From Bacteroidota bacterium (GTDB lineage: Bacteria; Bacteroidota; Bacteroidia; Chitinophagales; Chitinophagaceae), in contig JAFDZS010000011.1 in assembly GCA_018266775.1 (NCBI GenBank), positions 193,245-257,244 on the forward strand: a stretch of DNA of 64,000 nt. Direction: 5' to 3'. The notes below the pieces were generated by a model that was not told the DNA's origin, did not search any database, and saw nothing but the letters and a program-made list of their open reading frames with translations. The translations under genes and the position numbers were made by a program. Below, in pieces: positions 17,925-27,164 of this stretch. The first letter of the stretch is position 1. The number at the start of each line of letters is the position of its first letter.

Positions 17925-19171
17925 TTATTTTTTTCTTTTAACAGAGCCAGTACTTTTTGCGTTTCTTCAGGGTATGCTTTAATAAGATGGGTATGCATTT
18001 TTGCCGGTGTGGGCACTGTATTTCCCTGCAGCATTACTGCAATGGACATCGACTGCTGTTCCGGCATGTGGCAGGCCGTGCATTTACCATCAATAACTGC
18101 GCCGAGACTGTCTTTCATTTTACATTGCGTGGTGGCAACGGTATGTTTTTCGTTATGGCAGCCCATACATTGCTGTGAGAAAAGCGCCACCTGCCCTTTT
18201 TGGTTTTCGTGCGTATTGTGGCAGGTAACACAAGTCAATGTTTTACTCATGGTAAAACACTTGCTGGCTTTCAGTAAACCCAACTGGTTGCCGTGTACAT
18301 CAATGGCGTTGGTATTTTGCGGCGTATTGTCAACGGTGAAAAAATCTGCCAGTTTATCGCCGGAAGTAAAAGAAAAAGAAGGCTTGCTTTTTTGTAACCG
18401 GCCTCCATGGCATAATGCACATAAATCCAGGCTTTGCTGGCGGGTAAAATTTTTAGGATTAATAATGAACTGTGCTGTTTTTTCCTGGGGGTTTGAAGTT
18501 TGAAATTCAACATGTTTTGCCCCGGGGCCATGGCATTTTTCACAATCCACGCCCAATATCAAAGCATTTTTATTAAATACACTTGATTCAGAAGATGTGT
18601 CAGGCATATTTTCAGCATAAGTAGCGTGGCATTCCAGGCACCGGGCGGTGATTGGCCGGTTAAAAGCTAACCTGTTCGGGTATCCGGGGCTGTTACTCCA
18701 TTGATCGGTGGCCGTAAAATAAGTCAGTGGCAGTTGAACCAGTTTGTCTCCGTTCCACGACATATAACTTTGCCCTCTTGTGGCCGAGCCAACAGTAAAA
18801 TCAAAACGTTCACTTCTGTTTAAAGTTCCGTTTACATAACCAGCCTGGTATACACCATCCGGTCTTTTTTCCATGATCATTTCCTGCCCGTTATTATAGA
18901 GAAAAGTATTTTTCCCTGAATCAAAACTGCCTTTAATTGTTTGAACACTTGCTACTTCAGAAGTATGAAAATGTGCAGTTTTGATGTGAGCATCGTAAAT
19001 ATCTTTATGACAACGGGCACAGGCAGCAGAACCTGCAAAATCTTTATACGCGGCAGGTTCTTTTGAAGCGCTGTTGCCGGAATTATTGATGCAGGTGGTT
19101 AAGAAGAACAGGCATGCCGCAATCGTGAACAGAACAATAAATGAGTTTCGATATCTGAAGGAAATCTTCAT
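17921..19171 (-). CDS. Seven-haem c-type cytochrome lipoprotein
   Basis: A 416-residue lipoprotein (lipobox at LFFLTTC, Cys27) with seven CxxCH haem-attachment motifs: CARCH (51), CLECH (178), CEKCH (210), CALCH (251), CVTCH (314), CMGCH (335) and CTACH (364). Many other His residues can serve as distal ligands. The gap between the first and second motif (about 120 residues) is a folded insert without haem. It should carry electrons outside the cytoplasm. The start has a short charged n-region and a hydrophobic stretch. It is the first gene after the terminator that closes the susCD-binding protein segment, and it is coupled by ATGA overlap to the FG-GAP protein. A multihaem cytochrome inside a glycan PUL is unusual; the GMC oxidoreductase in the same locus could be the electron donor (inference). 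Confidence 0.93.
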   Translation of the reverse strand: MKISFRYRNSFIVLFTIAACLFFLTTCINNSGNSASKEPAAYKDFAGSAACARCHKDIYDAHIKTAHFHTSEVASVQTIKGSFDSGKNTFLYNNGQEMIMEKRPDGVYQAGYVNGTLNRSERFDFTVGSATRGQSYMSWNGDKLVQLPLTYFTATDQWSNSPGYPNRLAFNRPITARCLECHATYAENMPDTSSESSVFNKNALILGVDCEKCHGPGAKHVEFQTSNPQEKTAQFIINPKNFTRQQSLDLCALCHGGRLQKSKPSFSFTSGDKLADFFTVDNTPQNTNAIDVHGNQLGLLKASKCFTMSKTLTCVTCHNTHENQKGQVALFSQQCMGCHNEKHTVATTQCKMKDSLGAVIDGKCTACHMPEQQSMSIAVMLQGNTVPTPAKMHTHLIKAYPEETQKVLALLKEKNK

Positions 19172-19210
19172 GTGGTGAAATTACACGACTTAGTATACCC
19201 TGTAAAAGTT

Positions 19211-19243
19211 AAAAAGGGCTGAACAAAAATTTGTCAGCCCTTT
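19211..19243 (-). terminator. Intrinsic terminator after the susC-susD-binding protein segment
   Basis: AAAGGGCTGA (19213-19222) pairs with TCAGCCCTTT (19234-19243), a perfect 10-base stem. Read on the minus strand the hairpin is followed by a T-run (CCCTTTTTAACTTTT). It sits between the binding protein and the cytochrome gene. It should end most susCD transcripts, with read-through or a separate promoter feeding the enzyme genes. Confidence 0.85.
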
Positions 19244-19273
19244 GTGGATTTGCTGCCTGCTATATGAAAAAAC

Positions 19274-20128
19274 TTATTGTTTTCCTGTATATAATGCAGT
19301 TACTTCTGCCGCAGATAACGCTTTACCATAAAGCCTGAACTGATCTAAACCTCCATCCCAGTTCATACCCCAGCCCATATCTTTAATGTTACGGTTACCA
19401 CCAAGGTCAAGTCCCTGAACATTACTGGCATTGATTTTTTCTGCACCATGTCCGCTCCATCCGCCAACATTAGGATTAGCAACACCATCTACATACAATG
19501 TCATTTTAGATGTTGTAGCATCGTACACCAACACCATGTGGTGCCAGTTGTTATCCTGTACATTAGGTACTTTATTACCACCTTCCCAGGTAATCCAGGT
19601 ATCGCATTTACAATTATCATCCACCATGTAGAATTTTACAATAGCTGATGATGTTGGTGTCCATGTTCCCCAGTCGAATAATAAGAACATAGAGAAGCCA
19701 TAGCTGCCCCATTGTTTATTCCCTGATGGGATGGTAAATACAAAAGACGCATTGCCGTTAGGGATACCATTTCTTTTTTCCCAAAAGGAAATAGAGAAGC
19801 TGGATGCGTTAGCGGGAAAATCGTTCACGCCACTGTATTTAATAAATTTAGCGGCATCGCCCTGAACGGCTTTACCGGAAATACCAGCTATTGAAGCCAG
19901 TGGGTTATCTGACGGAAAATTTGCCCTGATGCTGTCCACGGCATTCATTTGTGCATTTGTTGTTGTACCGTCAAACGCTGTATAAAATTTCAGCGGTCCG
20001 CCGGGAGGGTTACTATCTGCCGGATAATCGCCCAAAGCTGGCCTGGCCAATTTTTTACAACCGGTAGCCAACACAAGAACTAAAGCAACAAATAAGCTGC
20101 TTTTTAAGATTCTGCTAATTGTGTTCAT
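19274..20128 (-). CDS. LamG-domain surface glycan-binding lipoprotein
   Basis: A 284-residue lipoprotein (VLVLATGCKKLA) directly downstream of susD, the position of SusE/SusF-like surface glycan-binding proteins. After a short spacer it holds a concanavalin-A-like (LamG) jelly roll: LKFYTAFDGTTTNAQMNAVD, SSFSISFWEKRNG, WHHMVLVYDATTSKMTLYVD and the closing GGLDQFRLYGKALSAAEVTA. No catalytic residues are recognisable, so binding of glycan at the cell surface is the likely role. It is separated from susD by 66 bases that contain a strong hairpin and is followed by an intrinsic terminator, so it ends the import segment of the PUL. Confidence 0.87.
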   Translation of the reverse strand: MNTISRILKSSLFVALVLVLATGCKKLARPALGDYPADSNPPGGPLKFYTAFDGTTTNAQMNAVDSIRANFPSDNPLASIAGISGKAVQGDAAKFIKYSGVNDFPANASSFSISFWEKRNGIPNGNASFVFTIPSGNKQWGSYGFSMFLLFDWGTWTPTSSAIVKFYMVDDNCKCDTWITWEGGNKVPNVQDNNWHHMVLVYDATTSKMTLYVDGVANPNVGGWSGHGAEKINASNVQGLDLGGNRNIKDMGWGMNWDGGLDQFRLYGKALSAAEVTALYTGKQ

Positions 20129-20148
20129 ATAAAAGTTTTTAGTTGTAA

Positions 20149-20172
20149 CACCTGGCGCAAAAGCGCCAGGTG
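20149..20172 (-). promoter_or_regulatory. Intercistronic hairpin between susD and the binding-protein gene
   Basis: CACCTGGCGC (20149-20158), loop AAAA, GCGCCAGGTG (20163-20172): a perfect 10-base stem. No T-run follows on the minus strand, so it is more likely an RNA-stability or attenuation element that sets the ratio of SusCD to the binding protein than a full terminator. Confidence 0.7.
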
Positions 20173-20194
20173 AATATGAAGGAATAATTTGATT

Positions 20195-21766
20195 TTACCA
20201 TTCAGGATTTTGTTTCAAAACGCCACCGGATAAATCGATAGCTTTTTGGGGAATGGGATAGAACCTGCAACGGTTGGTATAACCCAAAGCGCCTAACTCA
20301 GTGATAGCATCACCCCAGCGAACAAGATCGTAGAAACGGCAACCTTCCATGGCAAATTCCCAGCGCCTTTCATCTTTGATAGCCTGACGCATTTGAGTTT
20401 GACTGGTGAATGGAATATAAGGTACAACTGTCCTTGTATGTCCAGGATCCGAACCGACACCACTTGCACGCAAACGTATCAACTCCAGATTTGCAGCAGC
20501 AGTTGCGCCATCGCCCAACTCATTGCTTGCTTCGGCCAGCATCAGGATCACATCAGCATAACGGATGATACGGTGGTTAATCCATGAAGCTCCACCATTA
20601 CCAAATATCTGGCCGGTGAATTGACGCATAGCAGGATCAGAGTATACTTTTTTATTCCAATAGGGTTGATCTAAACTTGGGCCGGGATTATAAGCGGGTA
20701 ACGTTGACCCATAACCGCCTTGTGAAGGGCCTCCATCTGATTGACCAGAATAGAGAATCGTTTGACGTTTACGTGGATCTGTATTATCCCATGCTGATTC
20801 CAGTTTTTGTGTAGGTGTGTTCCAACCCCATCCCAGGTTCCAGGTATTACTTGCACCGCCCTGCCTTACATTCTGGCTGGTACCCCAGTTTGAACCATGG
20901 TCGTTGGTGCCATTTTTACCCACAGTTGCCTGCATTTCAAAAATAGATTCTAAACCATTTTTTCCGGCACCATCCAGTCCATCTTTCCAGATATCCGGGA
21001 AGTTTGCCATCAGGGCATATTGGCCAGATGCTTTCACTTCATTACATAATTGTACTACTTTAGCCCAGTTTTGCCTGAACAGGTATGTTTGGGCCCAGAG
21101 TGATTTAGCAGCACCGCTTGTAATACGGCCAGGATAAATGTTGGTACCAGCAACGGACCAGTTTAAAGGCAGATACTGCGATGCAGTTGCGAGGTCTTTG
21201 TCGATCTGTGCATAGATATCAGCAACTGGTGATTTAGCCCTGATACCATCTGCGGCATTGGTAAAGTAAAAATTGATCAATGGAACGTCTCCATAAGTTT
21301 TTGCCAACTCAAAAAAGCTGTATGCACGGAAGAATGCCGCCTCGCCTACATTTCTTAAAGATGCGGGGTCAGTAGCTTTCAGTGAATCTGCATAATACAA
21401 TTCTTTGTTGCACAAATTGATCATATAGTAGTGATCATTCCAGTATGTATTCGGAGCCCAGTCGTCTTTACTGTACTGGAAAGTTTCAAACTCAGTATTG
21501 ATTTCAGCGCCGTCGGTGGTGCTGCTTCCTTTCTGTGCATCATCATCACGAATGCTGTGGAAATCAATCCAGGGTAATGTAGAGAAACCGGCATAAGTTA
21601 AGGTATTGTACAAACCAAAACTCTGTGCTTCCAGTGTGCCCTGGTTTAAATCATCCAGGGTGGCCGTTAACGGTTTTCTGTCGAGGAATTTTTTACATCC
21701 CATAACAGATAACAGTACCGGCAACGCGATCACCAAAGCCCGGAATAAAATTTTATTTCTTTTCAT
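20195..21766 (-). CDS. susD: SusD/RagB-family glycan-binding lipoprotein
   Basis: A 523-residue outer-membrane lipoprotein (lipobox in VLLSVMGCKKFL) that forms the hinged lid over the SusC channel and binds oligosaccharides. Family marks are the N-terminal CKKFLDRKPLT, the TPR-like helices with GEAAFFRAYSFFELAKTYGD VPLI (split here for length), and the C-terminal INHRIIRYADVILMLAEASN, TQMRQAIKDERRWEFAMEGC and RFYDLVRWGD blocks ending in a FYPIPQKAIDL segment. The usual size for the family is 500-600 residues. It begins 20 bases after susC. Several Trp-rich loops (NTWNLGWGWNTP) could form the sugar platform. Specificity cannot be read directly. Confidence 0.95.
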   Translation of the reverse strand: MKRNKILFRALVIALPVLLSVMGCKKFLDRKPLTATLDDLNQGTLEAQSFGLYNTLTYAGFSTLPWIDFHSIRDDDAQKGSSTTDGAEINTEFETFQYSKDDWAPNTYWNDHYYMINLCNKELYYADSLKATDPASLRNVGEAAFFRAYSFFELAKTYGDVPLINFYFTNAADGIRAKSPVADIYAQIDKDLATASQYLPLNWSVAGTNIYPGRITSGAAKSLWAQTYLFRQNWAKVVQLCNEVKASGQYALMANFPDIWKDGLDGAGKNGLESIFEMQATVGKNGTNDHGSNWGTSQNVRQGGASNTWNLGWGWNTPTQKLESAWDNTDPRKRQTILYSGQSDGGPSQGGYGSTLPAYNPGPSLDQPYWNKKVYSDPAMRQFTGQIFGNGGASWINHRIIRYADVILMLAEASNELGDGATAAANLELIRLRASGVGSDPGHTRTVVPYIPFTSQTQMRQAIKDERRWEFAMEGCRFYDLVRWGDAITELGALGYTNRCRFYPIPQKAIDLSGGVLKQNPEW

Positions 21767-21786
21767 ATCAATGTAGTTTAATCGTT

Positions 21787-24700
21787 TTAAAATGAAATGT
21801 TTAAGCCAATGGTTGAAACAACCGGTATTGCACCGCCTGCTTCATCATATCCAAACCTTGTGGCATCGCCACCAAATTCCGCAGTGTAACCCAGGTTGTT
21901 TTTCCAGGTTTTAAGGTTTTGTATGTTAACAAAAGCTCTTGCACTTTTCATCTTAGCTCTTGAAATTAAATGCTGACTGAAGGTATACGCCAACTGAACA
22001 TTCCTTAACCTGAAGTAGCTTCCATCTTCAATGTTATAGGTTGAACCGTTGTAGTTAAACCTGTGGCCCTGGCTAATAATCGGAACCCAGTTAGATGTTC
22101 CTGCACCATGCCACCTGTCTAATTTATCAGCTGAATAGTTTACCCTTTGGAAAGGAGATTCCAATGAACCCCATGCCCTGAATACCTGGTTGCCATACAC
22201 ACCGCCCATATCCAGTCCCAGGCTCCAGCTCTTGTAATTCACATTAACAGATGTACCATAAGTGAATTTTGGAGTTGGGTTACCAATGATGGTTCTGTCA
22301 TCTGGTGTAATCTTACCATCACCGTTTACATCTTTGAATTTGAAATCGCCGGGTCCATAAGCACCTACTGCAGATGCAACAGGAGATTTCAGCACATCAG
22401 CATAGCTTTGATATAAACCTTCCACTACATAGCCATAAAAAGAACCAATGGGATAACCTGGTATGGTACGGCTTTCAGCACTATTATTGTTGTAACTTCC
22501 TCTTGATAAGAATCCACCAGGGATATCAGGAGACAAACTCAGTACTTTATTTTTCAGGAAAGTGATATTACCTCCTAAACTGATAGAAAGATCTTTTTGC
22601 AAGTTCTGATTCCATGTTGCAGAAAATTCTTCACCCCAGTTTTTCAGGCTGCCACCATTTTCCAAAATGTTATTCAAACCCTGGCTGCTCCTGTCAACAA
22701 AAGTCATCAGGTCTTTTGTTGTCTTACTGAAATAGTTGGCTTCAAAATGCAATTTGTTTTTAAATGCATTTAATTCCACTCCCACTTCCTGCGCATGCAC
22801 AGTTTCCCATTTCAGGTCTGGGTTGGGATCCCATCTCTGGCTGGCAGCTGCATATGTATTGGTACCAAATACCGCTACCACACCGGTATTTAATTGTGGA
22901 TAGAACGGATAGTTGATCGGTGTTCCATCGAGGAATGAAGCGGATTGGTTACCCAGTACGCCAATTGATGCTTTCAGTTTCAGGAAATCGATTTGAGGAA
23001 TATCTGCCATGAAGTTCTCTTTGGTCAAATCCCATGCTGCACCCAATGCCCAGAATTTCTGGTGCTGGTTTTTAGTTGGAATTTGTGAAGATGCATCATC
23101 TCTTAAAGAAGCATTCAGGTAATACTTGTTTTTGTAGTTATACAATATCCTGCCTAAAACTGATGCAGTGGAATACTCATTTTGACCAGAGGTAGCAAAT
23201 GTCTGTGCAGGATCATTAAATTGACTGCTGATATACCAGAAACGTTTGTCGTCTGGTATTGGCAATGCATTACCGGTAGTGAAAGGTTTAGCAGTAGCAT
23301 ACCTTCCAAAATGTCCAAAATAATAAGTAGTGAAACCCGCTGTTGCTGTCAGGTTATGATCCCTGAAGCTTTTCTTATAGGTTAAAATATAATCCTGCTG
23401 AAATTTCTTATAGCTGTCATCATTCTCTGATACCTGTGTTTTAGCACTATATAAGTAAGGAGTATTGGTAGAAGGATCATATGCATAGTAAAGCGGAGTA
23501 TACGTTCTGGCATTTACATTACTCATATCTGCATACAGTGTGGAGCGGAAATTAAAGTTCTTCAGGAAATTAATTTCTGTAAAGAAACTACCTACATTAC
23601 GATATTCGAGACTTGAAAATTTGTTATACAAATTATCCAATTCCAATATCGGGTTAACAACTCCGGAGTTTTGAAGTGAAGTAAGCAACCCTGAATAAAT
23701 ATTAGCATTGATACTATCTCCACCATACGGATTAGCAACCCGGAAAGTTTTAGTACCTGCGGAAATACCCGGAACTACTTTTCTTGCAGCATCCAGTACA
23801 CTTGTTTCATTAAACGGATTATTCTGCCTTGATGAATTCAGATTAATACCAATTTTAATCGCTTTGCTGATCTTAAACTCATCGCTGAATGACAGCTGCA
23901 GTTTATCCAGTTTTTCGTGTTTGATAATACCTTCATCATAGATATATCCCACACCAAAGTTGAATTTATTCTTTTCTGTACTTCCTGCAACACTCAGGTT
24001 ACTGTTGCTGTATTTTCCTGTCCTGGTAACGGCATCAATCCAGTCTGTATTGGCTGTTAATGCAGAAAGATCAGGAGTAGCCACACCATTGTTTGCATTT
24101 TCTTCTGCAAACAGCATTTTAAACTGGTCATTATTTACTAATTTAATTTTATCTACCAGCTTTTTAGTACCATAATTCGTGTTGAAATTAATCACCACCT
24201 GTCCGGCTTTTGCTTTTTTGGTAGTAATGGCAATAACACCTGTGGCACCTTTAACACCGAAGATGGCGAGCGAAGAAGGATCTTTCAAAACTTCGATAGA
24301 CTCGATATCGTTCGGGTTCAGGTAATCAATGTTATCGTTAAAGATACCATCCACTACGTACAGCGGGTGCACCTGGCCGATACTTACTGTACCCCTGATA
24401 CGAATATCGGGAGCAGCTCCGGGTGTACCATTGTTTACCACTGACAAACCAGCTACTTTTCCCTGCAATGAAGCAACGGGGTTAGTATTGGGTTTATCAG
24501 CAATTTCTTTTCCTAATACTTTGGTGATAGAACCGGTAAGGTCTCTTTTGTTGGCAGTTCCGTAACCAATAACCACCACCGCATCAATAGATTTGGTTGA
24601 AGTAGACATGGTTACGTTGATCTCTGTGCGTTTATTCACCGCTACTTCCACATCTTCATAACCGATAGAGGTAAATACCAGCCTTGCGCCGTCTGGTACT

Positions 24701-25197
24701 GAAATAGAAAAATACCCTGCGGCATCTGTTGAAGTTCCCACAGCAGAGCCTTTGATTTTTACACTTACACCTGGTATAGGTTCGCCGTTGGAATTGGTTA
24801 CACGGCCCGTTACCTTGATGTCCTGTGTTTCGAAGTTTTTCTGTGTAATTACCACCAGGTTATTATCCAGTATGCGGTATGTTAATGATGTATTGCTAAA
24901 CATATTGTCCAGCACTTCAGTTACAGTACTGTTGTTGGCATCAATCGTTACTTTTTGGTTGGCAGATAAAACATCATTATTGTATAAAAAGCGGTAGATA
25001 CTTTTTCTTTCAATTTGTTTCAGTGCACTCTTAAGTTCAGTGGATTGAATCTTTAATGTAATTCTTTGCTGAGAATATGTCTTAGCCGAGAGCTGCAAAC
25101 TAGCTATTAATATAAAGGCAACCGTTAGTTTCATATGCAGTAAAAATTTAATACAGCTTTGGCCATTCAAAGCAAACAATTGTCTGTTTTTTTCCAT
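21787..25197 (-). CDS. susC: SusC/RagA TonB-linked outer-membrane receptor with STN domain
   Basis: A 1136-residue TonB-dependent importer for oligosaccharides. After a signal peptide (core MKLTVAFILIASLQLSAKTY; the ATG at 25197 adds the basic leader often seen in SusC proteins) there is an STN domain (QRITLKIQSTELKSALKQIE to YRILDNNLVVITQK), a carboxypeptidase-regulatory-like domain (VTGRVTNSNGEPIPGVSVKI), a plug (DAVVVIGYGTANKRDLTGSI, PLYVVDGI, IESIEVLKDPSSLAIFGVKG) and a 22-strand barrel ending in VVSTIGLNISF. The STN domain is the part that signals to a FecR anti-sigma factor, and such a gene lies just upstream with an ECF sigma. This predicts substrate-dependent induction of the PUL through the transporter. 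susD follows 20 bases later. Confidence 0.96.
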   Translation of the reverse strand: MEKNRQLFALNGQSCIKFLLHMKLTVAFILIASLQLSAKTYSQQRITLKIQSTELKSALKQIERKSIYRFLYNNDVLSANQKVTIDANNSTVTEVLDNMFSNTSLTYRILDNNLVVITQKNFETQDIKVTGRVTNSNGEPIPGVSVKIKGSAVGTSTDAAGYFSISVPDGARLVFTSIGYEDVEVAVNKRTEINVTMSTSTKSIDAVVVIGYGTANKRDLTGSITKVLGKEIADKPNTNPVASLQGKVAGLSVVNNGTPGAAPDIRIRGTVSIGQVHPLYVVDGIFNDNIDYLNPNDIESIEVLKDPSSLAIFGVKGATGVIAITTKKAKAGQVVINFNTNYGTKKLVDKIKLVNNDQFKMLFAEENANNGVATPDLSALTANTDWIDAVTRTGKYSNSNLSVAGSTEKNKFNFGVGYIYDEGIIKHEKLDKLQLSFSDEFKISKAIKIGINLNSSRQNNPFNETSVLDAARKVVPGISAGTKTFRVANPYGGDSINANIYSGLLTSLQNSGVVNPILELDNLYNKFSSLEYRNVGSFFTEINFLKNFNFRSTLYADMSNVNARTYTPLYYAYDPSTNTPYLYSAKTQVSENDDSYKKFQQDYILTYKKSFRDHNLTATAGFTTYYFGHFGRYATAKPFTTGNALPIPDDKRFWYISSQFNDPAQTFATSGQNEYSTASVLGRILYNYKNKYYLNASLRDDASSQIPTKNQHQKFWALGAAWDLTKENFMADIPQIDFLKLKASIGVLGNQSASFLDGTPINYPFYPQLNTGVVAVFGTNTYAAASQRWDPNPDLKWETVHAQEVGVELNAFKNKLHFEANYFSKTTKDLMTFVDRSSQGLNNILENGGSLKNWGEEFSATWNQNLQKDLSISLGGNITFLKNKVLSLSPDIPGGFLSRGSYNNNSAESRTIPGYPIGSFYGYVVEGLYQSYADVLKSPVASAVGAYGPGDFKFKDVNGDGKITPDDRTIIGNPTPKFTYGTSVNVNYKSWSLGLDMGGVYGNQVFRAWGSLESPFQRVNYSADKLDRWHGAGTSNWVPIISQGHRFNYNGSTYNIEDGSYFRLRNVQLAYTFSQHLISRAKMKSARAFVNIQNLKTWKNNLGYTAEFGGDATRFGYDEAGGAIPVVSTIGLNISF

Positions 25198-25283
25198 ATT
25201 TTTATGTTTTGGTAAATTAAAAAGAGGAAAAGCTTAAGTCGCCTGCGAAGTGATTCAAGTTTTCCTTATTTGCCTTTTTATTG

Positions 25284-25313
25284 CGGGAAATGCGCCAACA
25301 TTTCCCGTTTTTT
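25284..25313 (+). terminator. Plus-strand intrinsic terminator in the susC leader (possible antisense sRNA end)
   Basis: CGGGAAATG (25284-25292), loop CGCCAA, CATTTCCCG (25299-25307), then TTTTTT on the plus strand (25308-25313). It has the full form of an intrinsic terminator only in the direction opposite to susC, yet no plus-strand gene lies upstream. A weak Bacteroidota -7-like sequence (TATGTTTTG, 25203-25211) would place an RNA of about 95 bases antisense to the susC leader. On the minus strand the same hairpin lies in the susC 5' UTR and lacks a following T-run. Confidence 0.55.
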
Positions 25314-25371
25314 ATTTAAGGACTTTAAGATGTGTTGGCAGGGGAAGTTTTTTTCATTAGCAGCGTTGGTT

Positions 25372-26493
25372 TTATTTAGTGATTGTAATAATATCTTTAT
25401 TGATCTTATAATTGAATGGCGTGGTATATTGTAACGCATTCAGCGCCTGGTCAATCGTCTCTTTTTCAAATGAACCGGTAAGCAATTCCTTTTTAAGTTT
25501 TTCATTAGCTATCACAATCGTTACCCCATACCAGCGTTCCATCTTCTTGGCTATGTCATCAAATTTTTCATCGGAAAAAACCAACCTGCTTTCCACCCAA
25601 CCGGTTTCTACTATTGAACTGTCTTTAGGATATAAAGTGAGGTGGCCATATGATACTGTTAACTCATCTCTATCTGCATTGATTTGCTTAACCTGGTTAC
25701 TGATTGGTTTATTATATTTGATTTCGTCATCCGTAATAATCAGTTTTTCATTAGGCTTGATGTAATATTTTTGTGTACTGTTTTTTGGTGTCACTTCCAC
25801 ACTCCCCCTGATCAAACTGGTTTCTGAAGTCTTTTCACCAGGATAACATTTTACATTAAATGCAGTACCTAAAACCTTTACATCCATTTTTGCTGTGTGA
25901 ATAATAAATGGCTTTTGCGGATTTTTTACCACGTCAAAAAAAGCCTCTCCGGTTAATGATACTTCACGGTTACCATCTCCAAAATGGTCATTGTCGTAAA
26001 CCAACTGACTGCTGCTGTTCAACCATACTGAAGATCCATCGGGCAATTGAATTTTTGTACGTGAACCGTTCTTCGTGCTCACTTCACTTGGCGCTACTTT
26101 TTCATGGTTGATGGCAACTGCAGTTTTGGATTTAAAAAGCATACTAAAGGCAAAAAATGCTATTAAACATACCATTATAGTACTCATCCAGAGTAAACGC
26201 TTTTTCTTTTTATTTTCAGCAGGTACCTCCAAATTCAGTGTACCCGTTTCATGCCTCTCAATTTCAAGATCGAATCCCTGTTCTTTCATCCTTTCACTAT
26301 GTAAATGAAAAGTAGCTTCCAAAAATTCTTCATCGGCTTCTGATGGAATCGACCAAAACTCCTCAATATATTGAACAGGTATACCCAATTCAGGATGCTG
26401 CTTTACCAAATCATTTAATTCAAATAATTCGGCCTGGGTAGCTTCTCCGGATAATTTCCGGCCCATTAAGGTCCATATTCTGTCTTTAGTCAT
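25372..26493 (-). CDS. FecR-family anti-sigma factor
   Basis: A 373-residue inner-membrane regulator. Residues 1-95 form the cytoplasmic sigma-binding part, a transmembrane helix lies near 100-117 (LLWMSTIMVCLIAFFAFSML), and the periplasmic part has the FecR domain (STKNGSRTKIQLPDGSSVWL, EVSLTGEAFFDVVKNPQKPF, MDVKVLGTAFNVKCYPGE) followed by the C-terminal DUF4974/STN-like module (LVFSDEKFDDIAKKMERWYG). It should hold the neighbouring ECF sigma inactive until the SusC STN domain signals substrate. It follows the sigma gene after 64 bases and precedes susC by 174 bases. Confidence 0.94.
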   Translation of the reverse strand: MTKDRIWTLMGRKLSGEATQAELFELNDLVKQHPELGIPVQYIEEFWSIPSEADEEFLEATFHLHSERMKEQGFDLEIERHETGTLNLEVPAENKKKKRLLWMSTIMVCLIAFFAFSMLFKSKTAVAINHEKVAPSEVSTKNGSRTKIQLPDGSSVWLNSSSQLVYDNDHFGDGNREVSLTGEAFFDVVKNPQKPFIIHTAKMDVKVLGTAFNVKCYPGEKTSETSLIRGSVEVTPKNSTQKYYIKPNEKLIITDDEIKYNKPISNQVKQINADRDELTVSYGHLTLYPKDSSIVETGWVESRLVFSDEKFDDIAKKMERWYGVTIVIANEKLKKELLTGSFEKETIDQALNALQYTTPFNYKINKDIITITK

Positions 26494-26557
26494 AATCTCT
26501 GTTAATAAAGAGACAAAAAAAAGACAAATCCCCTATTTCTTTAAAAAAAAGATTAAA

Positions 26558-27145
26558 TCAGTTGGCCGAAGGTTTTTTGGGCGAAGTTTGTAATGCGGTG
26601 GCTATCTTTTTTAAAGCCGTAGAAAGCTGATTATCAATTGTTTTAACGCTTATATTGAGCAACTTTGCAATTTCTTTGTACCGAAGGTTGTCCTGCTTGG
26701 CCATTTTAAAAATGATCTTGCATTGTTGCGGAAGCGATTCAATGGCCATTTCTATTTTCTGGGCAAGCTCACCAGTGATAAGGAATGTTTCTGCATTGGG
26801 ATCCAGGCTGGCAAATTCAACCGCCAGGTCGTCCAGCGATAACATACTTGTTTTTTGGGTTTGCTGTAAACGGCGTAGCGATATATTGCGCACTGCTATA
26901 TATAAGTAAATCCGCAGGTCATCAATTTCCATTAATTGTTTACGCCTTGACCATATTTCAATGAAAACATCCGAAACAGCTTCTTCTGCAATTTCTTTAG
27001 ACTTTAAGATGGAATATGAAAAACTTTTCAATGGAAGAAAAAAATGAAAGAACAACTTCTTATAAGCTGCCGCATCTTCATAATCAGCTATACGCTGCTG
27101 CAATTCATGAATATCATGATTACTTAAAGGTTGTTTCTTCTCCAT
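26558..27145 (-). CDS. ECF RNA polymerase sigma factor (PUL regulator)
   Basis: A 195-residue sigma-70 of the ECF type expanded in Bacteroidota. Region 2 is visible as YKKLFFHFFLPLKSFSYSIL and EEAVSDVFIEIWSRRKQL, region 4 as IESLPQQCKIIFKMAKQDNL with the helix-turn-helix YKEIAKLLNISVKTIDNQLS. No extra domains are present. Together with the FecR protein and the STN-containing SusC it makes a complete trans-envelope induction circuit for the PUL. A near-consensus housekeeping promoter lies just upstream (27165-27197), so the sigma gene itself should be expressed without induction and the target promoters are probably in the susC leader. Confidence 0.94.
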   Translation of the reverse strand: MEKKQPLSNHDIHELQQRIADYEDAAAYKKLFFHFFLPLKSFSYSILKSKEIAEEAVSDVFIEIWSRRKQLMEIDDLRIYLYIAVRNISLRRLQQTQKTSMLSLDDLAVEFASLDPNAETFLITGELAQKIEMAIESLPQQCKIIFKMAKQDNLRYKEIAKLLNISVKTIDNQLSTALKKIATALQTSPKKPSAN

Positions 27146-27164
27146 AGCAAAAGCAATCCCATTT

